Shown here piece after piece: positions 10,114 to 17,047 of a stretch of DNA of 17,047 nucleotides. Origin of the DNA: Acanthaster planci (taxonomy: Eukaryota; Echinodermata; Asteroidea; Valvatida; Acanthasteridae); assembly GCF_001949145.1 (NCBI RefSeq), contig NW_019091414.1:972417-989463 (forward strand), given 5' to 3'. Position 1 is the stretch's first letter, and each line of letters starts with the position of its first letter. The translations under genes were made by a program, and so were the position numbers. The notes beneath the pieces are model-generated. The model was not told where the DNA came from and made no database searches. It was given only the letters and a program-made list of their open reading frames with translations.

Positions 10114-10389
10114 ATGGTGAATGCACTTGGCCGCATCGTCTACCACGCCCTTGACTACGGTTGCCATGAGGAAGAAGAGCGGGTACTCAGTGAACCTCTG
10201 GAAGAGCTTATTGACCAGATGACCAACACGGGAGAGGAGGGACAAGACAAGGAGGAGGTAGAGGAAGATCGGAAAAGCCAAGGAAGTGCTAACACTGATG
10301 AAGGCATTGTTGATGGACATGAGTCAGATGACCTGGATGATGAGAACAGCAAACCTGGAAGGATATCAACCTTTGAAGATGTCTTACAG
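10114..10389 (+). CDS. spire: spire homologue, coding exon 3 (KIND domain continued)
   Basis: A 276-nt exon, 92 codons, phase 0 at both ends, giving residues 106-197. It starts after CCTAAG and ends CTTACAG|GTGAGC. Residues 109-121 ([13 protein letters not shown]) and 126-143 ([18 protein letters not shown]) closely match the Spire KIND core, whose vertebrate form reads similarly around IIYKALDYG and LSPPLEQLIDHMANT. Residues about 145-185 form a strongly acidic, probably disordered insert that is longer than I recall for vertebrates and retains a DEG element. ISTFEDVLQ at the end corresponds to the conserved ISAIRSYRDVMK-type segment. The next expected part (the helix around HYxxVCRAL, then four WH2 motifs, the Spire box and the FYVE-like zinc finger) is not found in this window. 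Confidence 0.9.
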
Positions 10390-10549
10390 GTGAGCACACT
10401 TTAGTGTTACAATTGGTTTTAGTTTGGTAACAACCCCAGGCGTTTATTTCATCAATTCTCTTGTTTTTAATCTCTTGGAGTACCCTCTAAAATAAAAACA
10501 AGACAAGTGGGAACTAAGAGCCTGCGACTCATTCAGCTTTGAAAGAACA

Positions 10550-10609
10550 GGTTGGATTCATTTAATGAAGGTTGGATTCATTTAATGAAGGTTGGATTCA
10601 TTTAATTAG
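10550..10609 (+). repeat. Tandem repeat, 3 x 20 bp
   Basis: Three head-to-tail copies of GGTTGGATTCATTTAATGAA at 10550, 10570 and 10590. The first two are identical and the third differs only in its last few bases (ATTAG instead of ATGAA). It lies 160 bp downstream of spire exon 3, inside intron 3. Confidence 0.9.
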
Positions 10610-10914
10610 GTGCAAACATTCATTTCAGTTTGGCGGGAAAGTCAACAATTTGGTGCTGAAACAGTAGAACCCATTTCTGTTGTCAAAGGTTAGATTAATT
10701 TTGTTTTTTTGTTTGGTCACAGTTGTTTGTTCGGTCACAGTTGCATGAGTCAGGTTTCACAACTACCGGTAGTGTTATTAGCATTTTTTACTGCTAAGTT
10801 TATTCATGTACATTGCTGGCAATGTATACATTTATGAGAGAGTGCAAGGTTGTTTTTGTATTTCACACCCTGTGTTTGTCTTGAATGACAAATCACCAAA
10901 CGTGTCAAAATGCT

Positions 10915-11290
10915 GCCCAACCCATAAGGGTAGGGGAGAGAAGAGGGGAAGAAGGAGTTGAGGTGTAGGTAGAGAGCTCTGCAGGATCCTTCCAGATGAT
11001 TAAGGTCCTCCCCCCTTCCCTGTCCCACTTCCTGGCAGGTTATGACAGCTTGTTGAAGTGTTGTCATGGCAAGAACATGCCCATTGCCTGGAGGTGTGTC
11101 TGACTAATCATTGGGTCAGTCGAGGTCATCCAGTGTCTGGTCTTGGAAAACTCGAGGGGTGAGGAGAGGATGAGTTGATTTTGGGTGGGCGGGGTAGTGT
11201 GGGAGTTGAAATCTGTGGAAACTAAGACTGGTCGAGAAAAATAAAGGACTGGCAGGCTGAAGGGGGTAATTAGGATTTGAGGTGGTGCTT
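10915..11290 (+). other. Purine-rich stretch
   Basis: The plus strand carries repeated G/A runs such as 'gggtaggggagagaagagggg' near 10928 and 'gaggggtgaggagaggatgag' near 11153. A pyrimidine-rich patch interrupts it near 11005-11030. The minus strand reads as a Pro/Ser/Leu-rich open frame, which is the expected by-product of such skew. No gene is called. Confidence 0.4.
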
Positions 11291-11772
11291 TTGTTTAATT
11301 TTTGAAGACGTAAATAAAAGGTAAGCAAGCAAATACCAGTATCTCACATGGGTCTAGGCTGAGACACCAGGGCGGGGGCGAACAAACTGCAGGTTGTTAA
11401 CTTCATGGAATTTGATTTCTCATTCAAAATTGCTGTGCTCCATCTCCATTCAATATTTGTGTATAAAGTATTTGATGATAGTAACTTTGAAATTGCGCGA
11501 GGTGACATTTTTCAAGAGGAATTCATCAGCACAAGCTGTATTTTTTTGTAAAATTCTCCTTTCGTTCTTAGCAGCGGGATCTTGAAATAAATGCCCTTTG
11601 CAATATGTACATGTATATGCCTTTTACCATTCTGTCGCAACAGAGGAACCAAAAAAACAATGTAATAGACTCTTGGTGTTGACATAGTGTGCGTCCTGTT
11701 GCAATGACTGCAATCATAGCTCTGTATCTGAGCACCCAATCAGAGTAAAGACCCAGGAGTCATATCATCATG

Positions 11773-11856
11773 GCATCCATAGGATGCGATCTCCTCACCT
11801 CTTCAAGAGGGGACGAATCGTTGATTGCATGACTAGCCATGCGTGCTGGCTATCAT
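11773..11856. other. Cluster of three short hairpins
   Basis: Three consecutive inverted repeats: GCATCC-ATA-GGATGC (11773-11787), CCTCTT-C-AAGAGG (11798-11810) and ATGA-c-TAGCCA-tgcgtgc-TGGCTA-TCAT (11829-11856, a ten-pair stem with one bulged C). CpG content is locally higher than in the flanks. No RNA family is recognised. It could be a repeat remnant. Confidence 0.4.
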
Positions 11857-12574
11857 GATGCTGTCCTGCATTAAACATGCATGGGTCCACCTTCTCCTAT
11901 AGTCAAGTGTTTACTCAATGCACTGTAGATATATGTACATGTACCTTCTTTATGAGTGAAGCCAGTAGTGTGCAGTTCACATACATTGTATACTTTGTTA
12001 TGTGCATGTGTCTGGTTGATTGATACATGTACTCCATAAATGTAAATTACAGTGTATCAATCTTTCCCTTTGGTACAACTTGGAAATGGACTATAAATTC
12101 ACTTCCTTTAAATCAGCTACAAACTAAACAAAAATGTACTACTATTGACTGGAAAGTGATTCTGTTGATCATTTGTGGTTAAATTGGTAAATGGGTAGTA
12201 AGTCAGTAAAAACTAGAAATATTTGCACCAAAGTCTGTGGTCAACGAATGATTCCTACAATTAGTGGTATGCATAATATGCAGGAACATGTGGTAGACAG
12301 GCTAATTAAGAAGCTGATGAAATTATGCACAGTAAAGGGCTTTATGCATACAGAGAAACTGATGTGAGGCAGACTATGCACTGTAATTATTGGTGCCAGA
12401 CTAAATTGTACACTAATTGCCTTAGGGGATATAACTGCACTTAAGTAACTGCAGGTTACCTGCATTATTAATGTATTTCATTATGGTCGTCATGTAATTA
12501 AGGCTTTAGTGAAGCATTTTCCGCAAGAAATAGGCCTTTGCTTAATGCAGAGTCAGTTTTTTAAAAAATGCCTC

Positions 12575-12706
12575 AATACTCATGATAATACTCATGGTAA
12601 TACTCCTGGTAATACTTGTGGTAATACTTGTGGTAATACTCATAATGGTAATACTCTTGGTAATACTCCTGGTTGTACTCTTGGTAATACTCCTGGTAAT
12701 ACTCAC
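12575..12706 (+). repeat. Minisatellite, 12-bp unit (AATACTCNTGGT)
   Basis: Eleven units of the type AATACTCCTGGT or AATACTTGTGGT. One is 15 bp (AATACTCATAATGGT), one is variant (TGTACTCTTGGT), and the last is partial. All unit lengths are multiples of three, so one frame reads as a Gly-Asn-Thr-X repeat, but there is no gene context for it. It is intronic and a likely length polymorphism. Confidence 0.85.
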
Positions 12707-12860
12707 TTAACCCCCTAGGGTGTACATGTATGTAAAATCATATTGAAATCAGAGGATTTGGGACTGTTCGGGGTAATGTAACCCCTAACCTTACCCCCTA
12801 GGATGTATGTATTTAATCATATTAAAATAGAAGGATCTACATGCAGGACTGTTTAGGTTA
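12707..12860 (+). repeat. Diverged tandem duplication, about 80-bp unit
   Basis: Copy A (about 12707-12768) reads 'ttaaccccctagggtgta', 'atcatattgaaat', 'gagga' and 'ggactgtt'. Copy B (about 12790-12853) repeats the same order: 'ttaccccctaggatgta', 'atcatattaaaat', 'aagga' and 'ggactgtt'. They are separated by about 20 bp and directly follow the 12-bp minisatellite. Confidence 0.6.
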
Positions 12861-13228
12861 AGCATGTTGGAATCCAACAAGATTCAGTGTTATTTCATTG
12901 GTAAGCTACCTAAAGGGTCACAAGCCCTGGTAAAAACAATTTGATAAAACACATCATAACGGTGAGCGCTTCATTTTATATCTAAAAGCATTTTACATAC
13001 ATGTAAGCACTCTACCTGTATGACTTCAATACCTGATCCATGAAACATATTTGACAGAATATTATATTCATCAATGAAATCCTACTTCTTTGACACTTTG
13101 AATCTGAGCCTTCAGAAACGTAAACCTGTTCACATTCATCTAAGGCATTGATCAAACACATCAAGACCACAATCACTCTCTCTAGCACATTCTGCCTGAA
13201 ATTAATTTTGAAGCTTGTTCCTTATCAC

Positions 13229-13349
13229 TGACGTCTTCCCTGTTCTCCAACCTGTTTTTTCTGCAAAGTTTGAAAACACGTCAGCAAAAACGACAAGCTG
13301 GCACTTTGCCCCAGTCCTAGCGGACACGGTGACGTATGTATTGACGTAC
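13229..13349. promoter_or_regulatory. Four TGACG (CRE/ATF-like) motifs in a CpG-richer island
   Basis: TGACGTCT (13229-13236), ACACGTCA (13276-13283, reverse of TGACGTGT), TGACGTAT (13330-13337) and TGACGTAC (13342-13349). TGACG is the half-site core of CREB/ATF-type bZIP factors. The surrounding segment, about 13215-13440, has more GC and CpG than its neighbours and stays open on both strands. It could be an intronic enhancer, a repeat or an unrecognised exon. Confidence 0.3.
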
Positions 13350-13444
13350 CCGGTGAGGCAACGCTTCCTGTCTTGTTTCTTCCATACATATATGAAGAGA
13401 CAGGTGTTTGTTGACAGACATTTGCATGCTAGGCGAAGCAACAT

Positions 13445-13873
13445 CTATGACATCCTGGAATTTGTAGCTGCTACTTGATAGTAGGAAACAGATTTCAGGT
13501 GTGCTGAAGCATGACAGGTTAACAGAAAGATAAAATTCCTTATTGAATGCAGTACAGAGAGATGAAAAAGGAGAAAGAAGGAATTCACATTTTTACTTCT
13601 TTGAGATTGTATTTCATCAGCAGGCTGTATGAATTTGGTACATGTACATGTAGATGTATTGTACAATTGGATATCTTGATAGCTTCCCAAAACTGTTTTG
13701 TAAGAATTACTTGAAATAACATCTATACCTTTAATGCAGTACACACCATGCTTGAGTTCATTCTGACGTTGAATATACCACCATGCGTTCTTTGATCCAT
13801 GATTGTAAACCAAATACTCAAATATGTCACATTTGACATGGTTGGAACAAATTGATGAGGCCGGCCTGGCCAT
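13445..13873 (-). other. 142-codon minus-strand open frame, probably not a gene
   Basis: The frame starts with ATG at 13873 (A at -3, G at +4) and runs 142 codons. The product has no recognised domain, is rich in Ser, Asn, Tyr and Ile as expected from AT-rich intron sequence, and has a hydrophobic stretch around residues 100-120. It is the longest open frame in the window, slightly longer than the run through spire exon 1. I record it because of its length but give it little weight. Confidence 0.15.
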
Positions 13874-14153
13874 TATGCATGATTAGTTGAATAGATTGAT
13901 TAGGGAGAGCGAGTTCACAGGAAGGGAGACCTGCATGGCATCATAGGCTATAGCTACAACTGATGTGGTGCTTAAATCTGCAGACACTGTACCTATTGTC
14001 AATCCAATCTCTCCAGATGATGTAATTAAAATGTGTTATTGAATTATATTGTCCTGATTAAATATTCTGATGATTGACCTACCAAGGGCAGAAGATGCTA
14101 AGTGCTGAAAATCTTTGCTTTGGCAAAACGAGGATCCTGGTTAAAATGTCGTG

Positions 14154-14768
14154 TTTCAGTTTTAGTTTTATTGTCTATTAAAATGGAAATTCTCTCTGTC
14201 GTAAAAGCTCATTTAAAACCATTTGAAAAATTATAAGAAGAGTAATTAAAAAAAAATTTTAAACAAGTATAAATATGAAGTAAAACACAAAAACCTACAG
14301 ACATTTCACCGTCACTACTCACCATAAACAAATAATTAAGTATTCACAACAAAGGAGACATTTTACCAACATCACAAACAACAATAAAAGAGAATTTCCA
14401 AAACATCCATGGAGAACTTATGACAACAGAACAAAACCAGAACACAACGAAAATTATTGAGTTCATTTAAAATACGAATAGACGCAGGGACAAATGATTT
14501 CATAAATCTGCTCGTTCTAGAGGAATATTTCTTAGCTTTCTACCCGATCTCATTCTGCACCTGTATACACCTAAGACTCATGCAGAGGATGCTTGCTATT
14601 TTGCATGATAGATGTCGCTTTTAATTGAATTCGCTCGAGGGAAATTTCACGCAAGTCAGCGTCGTCTAGAAGTTTTCCAGCCTGTTTTGCAACACTCTGC
14701 AACTTCAGCAAATGTGATGTATGCATTGCCTGTGATTGGTTCCAGGTAGATTTCTTTGCATAAAACAT
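14154..14768 (-). pseudogene. Non-LTR retrotransposon (LINE) 3' end relic
   Basis: Minus-strand remains of the C-terminal end of a LINE ORF2 (endonuclease/reverse transcriptase). Positions 14768-14574 encode a stretch with LLKLQ, a cysteine-free linker and a terminal NSKHPLHES, fitting the '…HPL…' motif downstream of the RT domain. About 14567-14524, in another frame, gives YRCRMRSGRK, corresponding to the family's Y…PSGRR segment. About 14520-14455, in a further frame, gives RTSRFMKSFVPASIRILN, the typical end of such proteins. Two frame changes and stops show it is dead. The 3' tail follows, ending 'caataaaactaaaactgaaa' near 14154-14173, like a LINE 3' repeat tail. The catalytic RT region is absent (5' truncation). 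The clade is perhaps CR1/L2-like. Confidence 0.75.
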
Positions 14769-15609
14769 TCATGTGCATGTACATGTATATGTTCTCTTAA
14801 GCAGCTGTGCGAGGGGGGGTGGGGGTTTGAACAAATCCACCTTTTTCTGATGCTCTATAATTCTCCATTGTTTGAAAAATAAAACAACCACAAAACAAGT
14901 CTTTGATTTGGTTTTGTTTGCACTTACATGTAAAATGCCAGATTGCAGGATTGGATGACCTTTTTATGAACTTTCCTGAGGGAACATGCCTCAGCCCGGA
15001 CCCCCCCTAATCTGATTGCATTTCAACCCCCCTCTCGTCCACTTTGATAAAATTTTCAGGGGACACCCCTAGTGTGGGCAGCACCAGCTAGGCCTAGTCA
15101 AGTCTATTTTCAAAATCCTACAAAGTCCACTTCAGCCTCTGAAAAAAAGCAACAGTTTGGTTTCAGATACATGTACATGTATTGTTGATGAGTCGTCAGG
15201 CAGTGAGCGCCATCTGAAATTAACTGGCCCATTTTCTATCTGAACATTTGCTACAGAGCATAAATAAAAAGACAGGTCTGTCTAAGGGTACGGAATTGCA
15301 TTTGTAGTCGGAACATTCTTGAAATTGAGCACGCATCATATGCAAACCTGTGCAGTATCTAAGGCTCTGCATCAAATCATGGATGATTAAACCTTAATAA
15401 TCCTCAAAGAATTGATTAGGTGCAGCCATTTAATGCCTCAGTGAAAAGTCATTGTCCGCACCCAATGCAAGACATCTCAGCCTAGAAAATAAGATCCACT
15501 AATCGATATATGTGTCCGGCTTTAACCCCCCAAATAGAAGATTGAATTGAACGCAGTGTCTGGACTATCCACCTAAGGATCCTATGAAATACAAGCATCT
15601 ATTGCACTA

Positions 15610-15626
15610 CAGGTCATGTTGACCTG
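15610..15626. promoter_or_regulatory. Perfect palindrome matching oestrogen response element
   Basis: CAGGTCATGTTGACCTG is two perfect AGGTCA half sites inverted with a 3-bp spacer (IR3), the consensus for oestrogen-receptor-type nuclear receptors. The symmetry extends one base beyond on each side. It sits deep in spire intron 3. Function depends on whether the organism has an NR3A-type receptor, which the window cannot show. Other receptors might use one half site. Confidence 0.4.
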
Positions 15627-17047
15627 CCTTAATTGAAAGAGCCAGCACCTCCCCCTGCCCGATTGTTTTTTTAAAAGGGACACTTGATATCTTTGCCTCT
15701 TACATATACAACTCAGTTCCGTTGGGAAGCTTGATATAATTGTTGAGAATTTATGTATAAGTACATGTAGCTCTCCACAAGAGATTGATTAGAATCGGGA
15801 CAAAAAGTAGCTCCGTCATGAAGATTTGTGTCTGTATTTAATGGTACAATTGTTTTAGCTTTTTGCCATTCAAAAAGGGAAAACATTCCAATGTTGCCAT
15901 TGACGGGTAGCATAACCCAGTTACAGGGTGCTGGTTTCTCAATCAGTAGGCATACCTTACCTCATGCCACAAGAAATCAATTCATTTTACAATAAGGACC
16001 AAAAGGCCAAGAACTTCATTGTGTATTTTTTTTCTTTTAAGTTGTCACAGAAATCAGAATTATCAAGAAATCTAAGCCTACCCCTAAACTTGTGTCTACA
16101 CGTTTTTTCAAAATGTGGTCTAGTTTTAGAATGCCTTTTAAATTTGTTGTCTCATTTCAAAACCCCCTGCTTTAATAAACATGACCGTCATAATTGTTTT
16201 TGCCAGTAAATGAAACTTTCAGAGAATAAGTAAATGTACAGTGTAGGATTGTTAAGTGGCAGTTGCTTTTTAGAATTTCCTTTCTCAAGCTGAAAGCTCA
16301 ACATTGCCAAAGCCTACTTCAAATCATGATTATTGAGTGTCTCAATTTGAAAATGTTCCCAGTACAGTTGTATTTACTGCTCAGCATTTGGCAGACTCCA
16401 GAGCATCATCTTTCAGACTGTAATTTTTATTGGATACATGATAACTCGTCCACTTCAGCCAATTTCTTTTCTGCCTGAGGGAAAGTTGTCTCCTGATTTA
16501 ATGCTGAGCCTGTGCTGCAGCCTGTATCATCCGGCATTCTTATGCCTTGGCTTGACGAGCTCACTTTTTGCATAGCCTGGGTGTTACTCTAGTCACATTA
16601 CGGTCTGGGAATTCCAACCATGATAATCAGCAAATGAGCCTTATCCTAGTGGGAAAACACCACCATTGCTTGGTTCAGCATCGGCGGTTTTTTCCATTTT
16701 CAATGGATAGCCTGCAGTAATGACATTTTTTAGATCAATTTTTTTGTATCTCAAGTTGGGAATAGCTCACTGATCATGCATAATTCCAGCCATTACATGC
16801 AGGGCTAGGTGCAAGACATGAATATTCCCCACCTACTTAAATTCTGCAGTCCTTAAGACCTCTGCGAATATTTAGCACAAATACTGTCAAGATGCTGGGA
16901 AGCTTAGCCTCAGTTCCAACTGTTTGCTGCATCATAAACCAAAATCTTCTGAACCGTTCTGAATTTCTTTCAGGTGAAAAAAAAATGAGATAAATTGGAA
17001 ATAAGAGTAATGTATGAACCCTGACCCCCTAGGGACCATTGAAACCC

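Larger units (their letters stand above)
10390..17047 (+). other. spire intron 3 (5' part, continues past window)
   Basis: The donor GTGAGC follows exon 3, and at least 6,658 bp of intron follow. I looked for the next Spire coding block (HYxAVCRAL-like) and did not see it. The interval holds several repeats and one retrotransposon relic, listed separately. Stretches 10610-10910, 11330-11770, 11860-12570, 12861-13200 and 14770-17047 otherwise show nothing I recognise, apart from the palindrome at 15610. An unrelated gene nested here cannot be excluded, but none is supported. Confidence 0.6.

Noticed and set aside
11116-11328. Pro/Ser/Leu-rich minus-strand frame
   Set aside because: This is explained by purine skew of the plus strand. 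No domain or splice logic supports it.
12545-12718. Gly-Asn-Thr repeat protein over the minisatellite
   Set aside because: The frame is open only because the repeat unit is a multiple of three. There is no exon context, no homology and no signal upstream.
14571-14768. A stand-alone small gene on the minus strand
   Set aside because: Its sequence fits the C-terminal region of LINE reverse transcriptases, and the rest of the motif series continues in shifted frames.

Overview
This window is eukaryotic and almost certainly from an invertebrate animal. It is AT-rich and mostly non-coding. It has spliced exons with canonical GT-AG borders and many degenerate repeats, and the palindrome TACATGTA recurs, as it does in several marine invertebrate genomes (amphioxus, molluscs, echinoderms, hemichordates). 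The sequence alone does not settle the species or phylum. I see no prokaryotic operon structure, CRISPR array, rRNA or functional tRNA.

The one recognisable host gene is the 5' end of a plus-strand spire homologue, an actin nucleator with an N-terminal KIND domain. I reconstruct three coding exons: 5831-6110 (ATG in a strong Kozak context), a 35-nt micro-exon at 7144-7178, and 10114-10389. They join in frame into 197 codons covering most of the KIND domain, with splice phases 1 and 0 and an exit donor in phase 0. The rest of the protein (end of KIND, WH2 domains, Spire box, zinc finger) must lie beyond the right edge, because intron 3 runs at least 6.6 kb and I found no further spire exon in it. 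A CpG-rich, TATA-less promoter-like segment lies just upstream of exon 1, with a GC box about 410 bp before the ATG.

Region by region: 1-383 and 1281-1858 are two copies of a non-autonomous TTAA-flanked transposon. The second is complete, with 15-bp terminal inverted repeats. 1863-5400 is non-coding, with one possible tRNA-derived SINE scrap. 5413-5830 is the putative promoter zone and contains a 64-bp block repeated almost perfectly in intron 1. Intron 1 (6111-7143) is packed with direct and inverted copies of one small repeat family. Intron 2 (7179-10113) is featureless to my reading. Intron 3 (10390 to the end) holds a 3x20-bp tandem repeat, a purine-rich stretch, a cluster of short hairpins, a 12-bp minisatellite, a diverged tandem pair, a CpG-richer island with four TGACG motifs, a dead non-LTR retrotransposon 3' end on the minus strand (14154-14768), and a perfect 17-bp palindrome matching the oestrogen response element consensus at 15610-15626.

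I see no evidence for an undescribed multi-gene system. The most notable items are the spire micro-exon structure, the sharply bounded 64-bp duplication spanning exon 1, the TTAA element family and the perfect nuclear-receptor palindrome.
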